A stretch of 41,692 nt of DNA from JBBSWA01 sp038046485 (GCA_038046485.1 JBBSWA010000010.1:1-41692); one strand, 5' to 3'; counted from the first letter of the stretch, positions 30,209 to 37,529 are shown. The notes: generated from the letters alone by a model not told the origin. A program made the numbers and translations.

Positions 30209-30826
30209 ATGATAAAATGGGTTTTTTTTGATTTGGCTGGAGTATTGTTTGTGGAGGACTATCCTCAAATGATGAGGATTCTAGGAAAATCCATGGGTTT
30301 ACCAGCGGACTATGTCTGGGAAGGGTATTACCATAATTTAAAGGAGCGCCTATGCTTATGGAATCAAGGGCGTTGTTCAGCGTTGGAATTTTGGAAGCCT
30401 TTTTTTCGCCTGCGTAAAGATGCTTCTTTATCCATGAAAAAAAAGTGGGTACAAGAAACAATAGATCCATTTATTCCCATCCCCGGTACGGTTAAGGTTC
30501 TAAAACAGTTAAAACAGGTAAAACTGGGTATTATTTCAAATCAGCCTAGAAAAGTGATTCGGCATATGAATAAGCAAAAGGCGATCATGAATGCATTCGA
30601 TATAAAGCTAGTCAGTTGCTATTTAGGGTTAATCAAGCGCTTTGGAGACCCTCGAATTTTCAAATTGGCCTTGAAGCGTGCAAAGACAAAGCCAGAAGAG
30701 TGCATCTACATTGATGATCGTGCGGTTCATGTGGAAACCGCGCAATCATTAGGTATGAAGGGTATCGTGTTTGAATCGCCACAGCAGTTGAAGAAGGAGT
30801 TGAGAGCGTTAGGAGTGAAGTTCTAG
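30209..30826 (+). CDS. HAD-superfamily hydrolase
   Basis: A 205-aa protein from ATG 30209 (TTTATATA at 30179-30186, 23 nt upstream). Motif I is FFDLAGVL: the nucleophile Asp is present, but the second Asp of DxD is Ala, as in the DxG/DxA subgroup. Motif II is ISNQ, the motif III Lys is probably in GLIKRFGDP, and motif IV is YIDDRAVHVETAQSLGM. The helical cap follows motif I (residues about 15-80). Substrate is unknown; haloacid-dehalogenase or phosphatase-like. The ATG at 30197 lies too close to the TATA box. Confidence 0.85.
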   Translation: MIKWVFFDLAGVLFVEDYPQMMRILGKSMGLPADYVWEGYYHNLKERLCLWNQGRCSALEFWKPFFRLRKDASLSMKKKWVQETIDPFIPIPGTVKVLKQLKQVKLGIISNQPRKVIRHMNKQKAIMNAFDIKLVSCYLGLIKRFGDPRIFKLALKRAKTKPEECIYIDDRAVHVETAQSLGMKGIVFESPQQLKKELRALGVKF

Positions 30827-30861
30827 CAAATTATTTATACCCCCTATAATACCACAGAACC

Positions 30862-31917
30862 ATGGGTTTATTCGACGATGTTCTAAAATCAGATCAAACC
30901 ATCATCAAGAACGAGAATGCCTTGGATTTTGAGTTCATTCCAAAGCTCATCCCACACAGAGAAAAGGAGCAGTTTCAGGTGGCAAGCTGTGTCAAGCCTT
31001 TATTGGCGAAAAGGAACGGGCGTAATCTGGTCATTCACGGCCCACCGGGCGTTGGAAAAACAGTCGCAGTTCGTCACGTCCTCAAAGAGTTAGAGGAGCA
31101 AACAGAGGAAGTCAATCTATTTTATGTCAATTGCTGGAAGAACAATTCTTCGTACAAGATTGCATTGGAAATTTGCGAGCAGTTCGGGTTTAAGTTTGTG
31201 CAAAACAAAAAGGCGTCCGATCTATTCAAAGTGATTGCAGCACATGTCAATAAGTCTTCAGGAGTGTTTGTGTTCGATGAGATCGATAAGATTGAAGAGC
31301 AAGACTTCCTCTATTTTGTATTGGAAGAGATTTACAAGAAGAGCGTCATTCTCATCACCAATTTCAATAGTTGGCTCTTGGAGTTAGACGAACGCATCAA
31401 ATCAAGGTTAATGCCTGAGTTGATGGAGTTCAAGCAATACAATCGCTTAGAAGTAGATAGCATCCTTCGCCAGCGCATCACGTATGCCTTTTTTGAGAAT
31501 GTATGGAAAGAAGAAGCCATAAATAAAGTAGTAGACAAAGCAGCTGAGATCAAGGACATTCGTTCCGGTATTTTCTTGTTGAAAGAAGCAGCCTTACAGG
31601 CAGAAGAGCGCTCTTCAAAAAAAGTAGAGGCCATCGATGCGGAAAAAGCGATTGGAAAGCTTACAGGTTTCACAGCGAAGAACAAGGAAGAGTTGGAAGA
31701 AGAGGCCAAGTTCATTTTAGAAATTGTTTCGACAAATTCAGGCAAGAAGATTGGTGATCTCTTTCGCATTTACCAAGAAAAAGGGGGTAAGATGGTATAC
31801 AAGACCTTCCAGCGCAAAATTCATCAATTAGACGAAGGAAGCTTCGTTACCTTAAAGCGCATCACCGGCAATAAAGGCAATACGACGATTGTGAATAAGA
31901 AGTTGACAGAGTATTGA
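30862..31917 (+). CDS. cdc6: Orc1/Cdc6 replication initiator
   Basis: A 351-aa AAA+ protein. Walker A is GPPGVGKT, Walker B FVFDEIDK, sensor 1 LITNFNSW, and the arginine-finger region follows KSRLM. The C-terminal winged helix (residues about 275-351: IGDLFRIYQEKGGKMVYKTFQRKIHQL) fits origin binding. These proteins bind ORB repeats and recruit MCM. Origins often lie beside orc1/cdc6, but the upstream gap is only 35 bp and no ORB-like repeat was recognised. TATTTATA (30832-30839) is 23 nt before the ATG. It is convergent with the methyltransferase, 2 bp apart. Confidence 0.93.
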   Translation: MGLFDDVLKSDQTIIKNENALDFEFIPKLIPHREKEQFQVASCVKPLLAKRNGRNLVIHGPPGVGKTVAVRHVLKELEEQTEEVNLFYVNCWKNNSSYKIALEICEQFGFKFVQNKKASDLFKVIAAHVNKSSGVFVFDEIDKIEEQDFLYFVLEEIYKKSVILITNFNSWLLELDERIKSRLMPELMEFKQYNRLEVDSILRQRITYAFFENVWKEEAINKVVDKAAEIKDIRSGIFLLKEAALQAEERSSKKVEAIDAEKAIGKLTGFTAKNKEELEEEAKFILEIVSTNSGKKIGDLFRIYQEKGGKMVYKTFQRKIHQLDEGSFVTLKRITGNKGNTTIVNKKLTEY

Positions 31918-31919
31918 AG

Positions 31920-32915
31920 TTAGAATTCTAAGAACATCGCATCAACCATGCCAAGTCGATCAAGTGCTTTTAGGTTTTCAATGTCGGCCATAGCTTTTCG
32001 AAGTCCCTGATAGTCGTTATTATCGCCAAAACAGCTGTACAATTTTTTCTGAATGATCTCTTCTAATGGATTAGGAAAAGCTCCAAATTTTTTGCGGGTG
32101 GCTTCTTCGCTCTGGCCAATGAGTCCGATGGTTTTGGCCTTGATGGGTCCAGCCGTTGCTAAATAAAGGGCAGAATCTACTATGACTTGATTTGAGTATG
32201 CAATGTAAGATGGTTTCTCTCCAGCATGGCCGGAGAAAACAGTAGAAGTAGAAAACAATCGGCCACCTTCTTTAATCAAGTGAACCGCTTTAAGGATACG
32301 TTCAGGAAAGGGGATTTTGATCTGACACCAATCGCTTGCCGTTTGAGACCATTCAACGGAGCTGCAAGTGTCACCCCAATACATGGATCCCCAGAAGTAG
32401 ACAAAGTTGAAGCGCTGGTTACGAATAGAGCTTTGTTCATCCAAAACAAAGGCAAGGTCACCCAGGTAATTGGTTATGGGTCCATCCCGTCCAGCGATTC
32501 GAGGAATAAGAATTTGAGAACCGAGTTGTTTTTTCATATCTTTATAAGCGTCGTATGTAGCTATATCCGTATGGCGTTGGATGTTACAGTCAGCATCTAG
32601 AGTAGCAACGCACATGCCCTGCTGGTTAAGAGATCTAGAAGGTTTGAAATTATTGCTAGCTCCGATTTCTAGGCAATCTGCTTTTGATGGAAGATTCAGA
32701 ATTCGAACAAGCCCTCCCATAACTTTGGCAACACTTTCAGGTTTTTCATAATTTCGAGCATAGCCTTCAATGTGATGTTCTTCATCAGGGAAGTATTCAA
32801 AAGGATTGCCTGACTTTTCATCAATGATTTTAAGCTTCATAAGCAGTGGAACAAAAAGGCAGTTATAAAGCTTATCCTCGTCGAGAATCGAGAGGAAAAG
32901 ATCTCCACAACCCAC
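31920..32915 (-). CDS. putative SAM-dependent methyltransferase-like protein
   Basis: A 331-aa protein. ADCLEIGASNNFKPSRSL resembles the glycine-rich SAM-binding loop, and MCVATLDADCN the acidic end of the second strand. FNFVYFWGSMYWG and IKEGGRLFSTSTVF fit later strands of the Rossmann core. Substrate unknown. The GTG at 32915 is used because TTTAAATA (minus, 32935-32942) lies 20 nt upstream. An ATG at 32840 (MKLKIIDEK) is an alternative. Its promoter region is shared with two tiny plus-strand genes. Confidence 0.6.
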   Translation of the reverse strand: MGCGDLFLSILDEDKLYNCLFVPLLMKLKIIDEKSGNPFEYFPDEEHHIEGYARNYEKPESVAKVMGGLVRILNLPSKADCLEIGASNNFKPSRSLNQQGMCVATLDADCNIQRHTDIATYDAYKDMKKQLGSQILIPRIAGRDGPITNYLGDLAFVLDEQSSIRNQRFNFVYFWGSMYWGDTCSSVEWSQTASDWCQIKIPFPERILKAVHLIKEGGRLFSTSTVFSGHAGEKPSYIAYSNQVIVDSALYLATAGPIKAKTIGLIGQSEEATRKKFGAFPNPLEEIIQKKLYSCFGDNNDYQGLRKAMADIENLKALDRLGMVDAMFLEF

Positions 32916-32934
32916 TGGACATCTCCTGATAGCC

Positions 32935-32942
32935 TATTTAAA
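32935..32942. promoter_or_regulatory. palindromic TATA box shared by divergent genes
   Basis: TATTTAAA reads the same type of box on both strands. It sits 20 nt before the methyltransferase GTG (minus) and 29 nt before the small gene at 32971 (plus), so one box may serve both directions. Confidence 0.5.
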
Positions 32943-32970
32943 CCATTCTTCTTAGTAGAGGAGAGTGGTG

Positions 32971-33093
32971 ATGAACATGGACATGGATCATGGAACAATC
33001 GAGCGGTTATTTTGGCAGCAAATGAGGCAATGGACAGTAAAAACAGCATTACCTGCTCAAGCAAGTAAGATGTATGATAAAGTGTATGGATGA
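32971..33093 (+). CDS. small hypothetical protein (40 aa)
   Basis: The 40 codons begin MNMDMDHGTIERLFWQQ and are helical and amphipathic throughout, without a membrane segment. A TATA box lies 29 nt upstream and GAGAGTGGTG before the ATG. The next small gene follows after 12 bp with a strong Shine-Dalgarno, suggesting a two-gene unit. Nothing similar is recognised. Confidence 0.5.
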   Translation: MNMDMDHGTIERLFWQQMRQWTVKTALPAQASKMYDKVYG

Positions 33094-33105
33094 GGAGGTG
33101 AGAAT

Positions 33106-33231
33106 ATGTTAGACATTGAAGAAGTATCGGACTATGCGGATAAAGTGGCAGCAACGTTGAAGGACAGCAACTTGATTGATCCCGAAGAAGTGGGTTCGTA
33201 TGCGCATTTTATACGAAAAACAAGTTTTTAA
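33106..33231 (+). CDS. small hypothetical protein (41 aa)
   Basis: The 41 codons begin MLDIEEVSDYADKVAATL and are acidic at the start, basic at the end (HFIRKTSF). GGAGGTGA at 33094-33101 lies 4 nt before the ATG, the best Shine-Dalgarno in the window, so translation is likely. It is downstream of the 40-aa gene. Its stop lies 6 bp before inverted-repeat element C. Function unknown; a regulatory or toxin-type small protein is possible. Confidence 0.55.
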   Translation: MLDIEEVSDYADKVAATLKDSNLIDPEEVGSYAHFIRKTSF

Positions 33232-33236
33232 TTTTT

Positions 33237-33405
33237 TATAGAGGGTTTTGAATATCCTTATTTTTATCATTTTTTCAAAGCCATCTATTCGGACTGTCAA
33301 GAACCGCCATTACCGATCTAATCTAGTGGCGGTTCTTGAGCATGCCAAGAGCTACGCTCTTGAGCATTTGAATTACATTTTAAGGGTTATTCAAAGTCCT
33401 CTATA
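33237..33405. repeat. 169-bp inverted-repeat element C with internal hairpins
   Basis: The outer ends are imperfect inverted repeats of about 24 bp: TATAGAGG..TTTGAATA.CC at 33237-33260 and its complement at 33381-33405. Within are CAAGAACCGCC/GGCGGTTCTTG (33298-33308, 33328-33338) and CAAGAGC-tac-GCTCTTG (33346-33362). No ORF and no clear target duplication. Its length is close to element B and its inner stems match elements D and E. The rest of gap 33406-33544 is AT-rich, with the Sua5 promoter at 33514-33521. Confidence 0.65.
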
Positions 33406-33544
33406 TTCTTATTTATGAGTTGTTCAGTACCACTGTGTAGTTCTTGCGAGCGAAAACAAATACAATTTGTATATACTTTTTAAGGAATAAGAATATTTAA
33501 ACAAAACAATAGCTATTTAAGGGGTATAAAGTTTCAAGACACAC

Positions 33545-34174
33545 ATGGCACTCGTTCTTTCAAAGCATGACTTGGAGCGAGGACGTATCAAATTTCTAAA
33601 CGGGCTTAAAGAAAAGATTTTCGTTTATCCAACCGATACAATTTATGGATTGGGTTGCAATGCGCAAGATGAAGAGCTCGTCGAGCGCCTGCGTGAATTA
33701 AAAGAACAGTTTGCCCGTCCATTGAGTGTGATCCCTCCTTCTTTAGCGTGGGTAAGAAAGAATTGTGTGATGAATCCGTTGGCACGTTCTTGGTTGAGTC
33801 GCCTTCCAGGTCCTTATACATTGGTATTAAAACTAAAGAAGAGAGCAGTTGCTCAAAATGTAGATCTTGGAACCAATAAGTTAGGGGTGCGTTTTCCAAA
33901 TCATTGGTTTGGAGATTGGGTAAAAGAGACTGGAGTTCCAATGGTGACAACATCCGTAAATCACTTAGGTGGCGGGTTTATGACCAGTTTAGATAATATG
34001 AGTGTTAAGATCAAAAAAGGTGTGGATTGGATCATTTATGATGGGGAGTTAAAGGGTCGCCCAAGTACGATTGTGGATGTTTCCTTGCATGAGAAGAAAA
34101 AAATGGTGTACCTAAGAAAGACCACCAAGATAAACCCTGAAAATGAAAAGGAAATGGAAGAAAACGAGAATTGA
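33545..34174 (+). CDS. Sua5/YrdC threonylcarbamoyl-AMP synthase
   Basis: A 209-aa YrdC-fold enzyme: VYPTDTIYGLGCNA, RPLSVIPPS, LPGPYTLVLKL, LGVRFPNHW, VTTSVNHLGG and RPSTIVDVS follow the family order. It makes threonylcarbamoyl-AMP from Thr, bicarbonate and ATP, the substrate of Kae1. The usual K-x-R before the PL strand is changed (KEQFARPL), with the loop one residue shorter, so activity is likely but not certain. No Sua5 C-terminal domain; a charged tail (NEKEMEENEN) is present instead. TATTTAAG (33514-33521) is 24 nt before the ATG. Confidence 0.9.
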   Translation: MALVLSKHDLERGRIKFLNGLKEKIFVYPTDTIYGLGCNAQDEELVERLRELKEQFARPLSVIPPSLAWVRKNCVMNPLARSWLSRLPGPYTLVLKLKKRAVAQNVDLGTNKLGVRFPNHWFGDWVKETGVPMVTTSVNHLGGGFMTSLDNMSVKIKKGVDWIIYDGELKGRPSTIVDVSLHEKKKMVYLRKTTKINPENEKEMEENEN

Positions 34175-34269
34175 TTTAGATCTAGTAGGTGATTAACTCA
34201 GGTCAAGAAGGTACGGGGATTAAGTGTTGAGCCGTTAAGTTTTTATAACCCGATTTCTTCATAGCTGGT

Positions 34270-34494
34270 ATGAAAGCCTGGATGTGCGATTGTGGCTCTG
34301 AAATAAAGGGCGAAGAGCCTGTGCAGTGCCCAATCTGTAAGAAGAAGAACACATTCACAGAGATGGATCTTCCAGATCCTTCGCCAATCGACAAGAAGTC
34401 TTCTAAGTTATACGAGGATTCTTTAAAGCAATTAGAAGAGTACGAGGAAGGCTGCCCAGTAAAACACATGGATCCCTGTGGCGAGGATTGCTAA
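34270..34494 (+). CDS. zinc-ribbon/rubredoxin-like small protein
   Basis: A 74-aa protein. CDCG then CPIC form a zinc ribbon at residues about 6-21. A linker and helix (SKLYEDSLKQLEEYEEG) follow, and the end has CPVKHMDPCGEDC, which may hold a second metal. This resembles stand-alone rubredoxin-like or adaptor zinc ribbons. TTTTTATAA (about 34239-34247) is 23 nt before the ATG. Confidence 0.7.
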   Translation: MKAWMCDCGSEIKGEEPVQCPICKKKNTFTEMDLPDPSPIDKKSSKLYEDSLKQLEEYEEGCPVKHMDPCGEDC

Positions 34495-34511
34495 TTTTTG
34501 TGCTTTTCTTA

Positions 34512-34599
34512 TAGCAAATCCCCTTATAATTAAACAAATAGGGAGATTTGCTAGACTAGCGAATCTCGCAATAAGCTAACAAATTAACGAGATTCGCTA
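34512..34599. repeat. two tandem stem-loops
   Basis: TAGCAAATC (34512-34520) pairs with GATTTGCTA (34545-34553), extended by CCC/GGG with one bulge. TAGCGAATCTCG (34557-34568) pairs perfectly over 12 bp with CGAGATTCGCTA (34588-34599). The arms of the two hairpins resemble each other. They fill the gap between co-directional genes and end 12 bp before the next TATA box, so they may be a terminator or an operator. Confidence 0.65.
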
Positions 34600-34640
34600 T
34601 TAGATAAAGCTTTATATAGGTCTGCTTGATCTATTGGAGT

Positions 34641-35777
34641 ATGGATATCGAGCATGGAGCGGCATTGCTTGTTTTTTTATATGCATTATATGGCCTAGTT
34701 AAGTTGCAGAATCTGTACCGGAGAACAAAGGATCTAGAGTTCATCATCTTGTTAAGCATCATTCTAGTAGTAGGTTTGGATGCGGGAATAATCTTGTATG
34801 GGGGTAGTTCAATAAAGCTTTTTTCTAGGTTTCAATATGTTTTAGCCTTGGTTCCTTTACTCATGTTTATCATATGCCGACATTTAGCAGGGGCTCGTTC
34901 GCAAGCGGTTTCAGCTTCGGTGATGTTGCGCAATGCCTTTCAGTCATACTTGGGGTCTGCGAGTCTAGATCGCTTAGCGGAGGAACAGGTAACTCTATCG
35001 GGCGAGAAGAAAGTGTTAACGGTCTTGCATTGTAATATTAAGGGTTTTCGATTTTTGTCGGATAAATTAGGCCCACAAGAATTCATTCATTTTCTGAATA
35101 CATACCTATCTGACATGAGTGACATAATTCTTCAGTATAAAGGTACACTAGGTAAATATGTGGGGGATGAGATCTGGGCGTTTTGGGGAGCTCCTTTATC
35201 CGAAGAAAACCCTATCTCTTTAGCAAGCGAAGCCTCTTTTGCTTTAGTGAAACGCTTAAAGCAGTTACGTCCAGTTTGGGAGAAAAAGGGCTTGCCCAGA
35301 GTGGAGATTCAAATTGGGTTGAATACAGGTAATGTAATCGTTGGAAATATGGGTTCAAACAAGCGTTTTGATTATTCCATTGTGGGCTATCAGGCTCGCC
35401 TAGCAAAGGTCTTGGGCAGGTTGAATAAAGTGTATGGGACTAAGATTTTGTTGCCAGAAAGCATGGTGGAGTCGCTGAAGGAGAGGTTTATCTTCAGGGA
35501 AGTGGATTGGGTGGCAACGGGTAAGAAAAAACCCGTGCGGGTGTACGAACTTCTTGATTCAATGGATGGCTTAAGTAAATACACAAAATTCTTTGAAGTG
35601 TATACCTTAGCATTAGCTGCATATCGTAAGCGGGAGTGGTTGAAAGCAAAGAGCTTATTTGAAGAGGCTTCCACTTTGCATAAAGGGGAGGGGGTTTGTA
35701 AAGTGTATATGGATCGGATTAAAGGGTATATTCATTCTCCACCTACAAAGGATTGGGATGGTGTGATGAGGCTGTAG
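34641..35777 (+). CDS. membrane-bound class III nucleotidyl cyclase homologue, probably degenerate
   Basis: A 378-aa protein from ATG 34641 (TTTATATA at 34611-34618, 23 nt upstream). Three N-terminal transmembrane helices cover residues about 5-90. The cyclase domain (about 120-320) keeps the order of the family: VLHCNIKGFRFLSD, GTLGKYVGDEIWAFWGAPL, IQIGLNTGNVIVGNMGS, DYSIVGYQARLAKVLGRLNKVYG. The first metal Asp is Asn, the D after VIG is Tyr, and the transition-state Asn and Arg are Arg and Val. A helical tail follows. It may act as a signal or nucleotide sensor rather than an enzyme. The next membrane gene starts 1 bp after its stop. Confidence 0.8.
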   Translation: MDIEHGAALLVFLYALYGLVKLQNLYRRTKDLEFIILLSIILVVGLDAGIILYGGSSIKLFSRFQYVLALVPLLMFIICRHLAGARSQAVSASVMLRNAFQSYLGSASLDRLAEEQVTLSGEKKVLTVLHCNIKGFRFLSDKLGPQEFIHFLNTYLSDMSDIILQYKGTLGKYVGDEIWAFWGAPLSEENPISLASEASFALVKRLKQLRPVWEKKGLPRVEIQIGLNTGNVIVGNMGSNKRFDYSIVGYQARLAKVLGRLNKVYGTKILLPESMVESLKERFIFREVDWVATGKKKPVRVYELLDSMDGLSKYTKFFEVYTLALAAYRKREWLKAKSLFEEASTLHKGEGVCKVYMDRIKGYIHSPPTKDWDGVMRL

Positions 35778-35778
35778 C

Positions 35779-36297
35779 ATGGATGGAAAAATAGTGGAGT
35801 GGAAAAATGTAAAGGATCTCTTAAAAACTGTGTACTTTGATGAAGAGGCCTTGTTGGGTCTAAAAAGTAAAGGCTCTTTAACAGCAGGAATTGTCTTGGT
35901 TTTGTTAGCGATTTTATTACAGTCTTCTTTTTCAGAAAAGGCCTTTCACTGGGCTTTTTTGTGGTCCTTGGTTAATTTATTTGGTGCGATCTTAGCAGTG
36001 TATATCACGATTAAGATTTTGAGTAGTAAGAGTCATTTTAACTTTGAGCAGTTGTTGTTTGGGATATCTTTGGCTTGCGTGCTTGGCTTTATTGCGATGT
36101 GGTTAGTCATAGGTATAGGGTATTTTTTATTCGGTCCTGCAGGGTATAACTTTTTATTGCAGGTAAAGCAGTATTATATGATGGTAATGTTTAGTTTTTC
36201 AGCAGAAGTGTTTTCAGAATTAAAGGGTTGGAAGTCCGTTACAGTTGGATTAGCCGGCATGACGATCTTGTTGATTTTATCTTATTTGTTGGGTTGA
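35779..36297 (+). CDS. four-helix membrane protein, Yip1-like
   Basis: A 172-aa protein. A short soluble N-terminus (KDLLKTVYFDEEALLGLKSKG) precedes about five hydrophobic segments: SLTAGIVLVLLAILLQ, FLWSLVNLFGAILAVYITI, FGISLACVLGFIAMWLVIG, a weaker one around FGPAGYNFLLQ, and VGLAGMTILLILSYLLG. The pattern resembles Yip1/YIP-domain families. It starts 1 bp after the cyclase-like gene, so the two are translationally coupled and may work as a membrane complex (inference). Confidence 0.7.
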   Translation: MDGKIVEWKNVKDLLKTVYFDEEALLGLKSKGSLTAGIVLVLLAILLQSSFSEKAFHWAFLWSLVNLFGAILAVYITIKILSSKSHFNFEQLLFGISLACVLGFIAMWLVIGIGYFLFGPAGYNFLLQVKQYYMMVMFSFSAEVFSELKGWKSVTVGLAGMTILLILSYLLG

Positions 36298-36321
36298 TGG
36301 TAAAAGAAAGAAGAACAAGGA

Positions 36322-36510
36322 TTACTTCATTTCAGTATACGCGCACCGGCCACAACTGGCTCTGTTTTTGTGCTGGGCTAAGAAGCTATCGCCACACTTA
36401 GGGCATTTCTTGCTCTTGGTGGTGAGTTTTCCGCCTTCAGTGGAGTAATTTTTAGCGTACTTGTAGACTTTTCCTTTCTTTACTTTCGGGGCGGGTTTTT
36501 TTTCAGCCAT
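36322..36510 (-). CDS. rps27ae: 30S ribosomal protein S27ae
   Basis: A 62-aa protein. A basic N-terminus (MAEKKPAPKVKKGKVYKYAK) and a C4 zinc ribbon CPKCGDSF...CGRCAYTE identify S27ae, a small-subunit protein. It follows S24e after 2 bp in the same unit, the standard archaeal order. Confidence 0.95.
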   Translation of the reverse strand: MAEKKPAPKVKKGKVYKYAKNYSTEGGKLTTKSKKCPKCGDSFLAQHKNRASCGRCAYTEMK

Positions 36511-36512
36511 AC

Positions 36513-36860
36513 TTATTCACTCTTGGTTTCAGTTTGGGCAGCGGCGGCCGCAGCGATAGCATCTGCTTCTGCTTTGATTTCTTCTTTGCTTTTGTGGCGC
36601 TTTTGGATAGGGCCATTTTCTACTTTTTGAAGAAGAGCGGCATCTTTGTAAATGGTGGCTATGACTGTTGCCTTTTTGTCTCCGAAAACACCTTGGATCT
36701 TGCGTACCATGACATGTTCAGGTTTGCTTTTGGTCTTATCGGCAATGAGCTTGGCAACGTCCTTTCGAGAGGGAGTGGTGTTTTCAAAAGTAAGTTCAGC
36801 GTAGATATCTTGAGCTTGAAGTAAGGGCTTATCTTCTTTTTTTTGGATAGTGATCTCCAT
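36513..36860 (-). CDS. rps24e: 30S ribosomal protein S24e
   Basis: A 115-aa protein. MEITIQKKEDKPLLQAQD, TFENTTPSRKDVAKLIADK and VRKIQGVFGDKKATVIATIYKD follow the S24e family over residues 1-80. An Ala/Glu-rich acidic tail of about 20 residues is added. The ATG abuts the spt4 stop with no gap, showing translational coupling. Confidence 0.95.
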   Translation of the reverse strand: MEITIQKKEDKPLLQAQDIYAELTFENTTPSRKDVAKLIADKTKSKPEHVMVRKIQGVFGDKKATVIATIYKDAALLQKVENGPIQKRHKSKEEIKAEADAIAAAAAAQTETKSE

Positions 36861-37046
36861 TTATCTCACCTTGATGGCGTATTCGCCTTTGTGCTCAAGA
36901 CCAATGGCTTTCGCAATCTGGCTTTTTTCAGCGTTTACAATATAGAGCCTTCCTTGCCAAGTTGTGGTGAACTGTTCCTTCTTACAGATGGGGCAGACAG
37001 CTTCCTCGGTAAAGATCCGGCATTGTTTGCAGGCTTTTTTCTTCAT
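36861..37046 (-). CDS. spt4: transcription elongation factor Spt4 (RpoE'')
   Basis: A 61-aa protein. Zinc ribbon CKQC...CPICKKEQ, then TTTWQGRLYIVN and IAKAIGL at the end match archaeal Spt4. With Spt5 it forms the processivity clamp on RNA polymerase. It leads the spt4-S24e-S27ae unit. A TATA-like AATAAAGG/TTAATAAA box (minus, about 37068-37075) lies 22 nt before the ATG. Confidence 0.95.
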   Translation of the reverse strand: MKKKACKQCRIFTEEAVCPICKKEQFTTTWQGRLYIVNAEKSQIAKAIGLEHKGEYAIKVR

Positions 37047-37075
37047 GGTCTTATGTGTTCCGAAGGCCTTTATTA

Positions 37076-37135
37076 AGCTTACGGATTCCGAAGGGATCTG
37101 TAAGTTCAGAATGTTAATTCTGTAGCTTACGGATT
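37076..37135. repeat. hairpins flanked by 12-bp direct repeats
   Basis: AGCTTACGGATT occurs at 37076-37087 and 37124-37135, the second copy overlapping the stop of the 94-aa gene. Between are an imperfect stem CTTAC.GAT.CC/GG.ATC.GTAAG and the perfect CAGAAT-gtta-ATTCTG. Lies between co-directional genes, so a terminator is possible. Confidence 0.5.
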
Positions 37136-37411
37136 TGTTCGTCTATCTAATTGTAAAAATTCGATAATTTCTGGGAATTTGTCAAGGTTGAGATGGAGAG
37201 CACCTTTGCTTCGGTTATACCATCGAATGTAGTCTTTCCGAATGAGGTTCTCAATTTCTTTCTTCAGTTCTCCTCGAACATGGGAAGGAACCCCCCTTAC
37301 AAGGTTGTCGATTCGGAAGTGTTTGGCGCCCATGGCTCGAATCTTGTATAACTTCTCCAGGATGTGCTGTTGAATTTCAAGGTTCTCTTGACTCACAAAA
37401 CGACTTCCCAA
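37127..37411 (-). CDS. small winged-helix-like hypothetical protein (94 aa)
   Basis: A helical protein: LEIQQHILEKLYKIRAMGAKHFRIDNLVRGVPSHVRGELKKEIENLIRKDYIRWYN then GALHLNLDKF, which reads as a small winged helix with a final wing strand. The start is TTG at 37411; GTG 37396 is an alternative. It belongs to a group of conserved archaeal small proteins without known function, as far as can be judged from the sequence. Confidence 0.65.
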   Translation of the reverse strand: MGSRFVSQENLEIQQHILEKLYKIRAMGAKHFRIDNLVRGVPSHVRGELKKEIENLIRKDYIRWYNRSKGALHLNLDKFPEIIEFLQLDRRTNP

Positions 37412-37461
37412 GTTGCCTTCTTAATAGGTAGATGTAGTAAAAACTACGACAAGGAGAAAAG

Positions 37462-37505
37462 TTCTATTATGAGCCTTTTAAAGGATCACAATAGAAATAT
37501 TTAAA
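37462..37505 (+). promoter_or_regulatory. 35-bp near-perfect palindrome abutting the TATA box
   Basis: From TTCTATT (37462-37468) through CCTTTTAAAGG (37474-37484) to AATAGAA (37490-37496), 15 of 17 positions per arm are complementary. TATTTAAA (37498-37505) follows directly, 25 nt before ATG 37530. A dimeric or tetrameric regulator, perhaps the winged-helix protein encoded just downstream, could bind here. Confidence 0.6.
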
Positions 37506-37529
37506 TAGAACACTGTTTTTTTTATAAGA

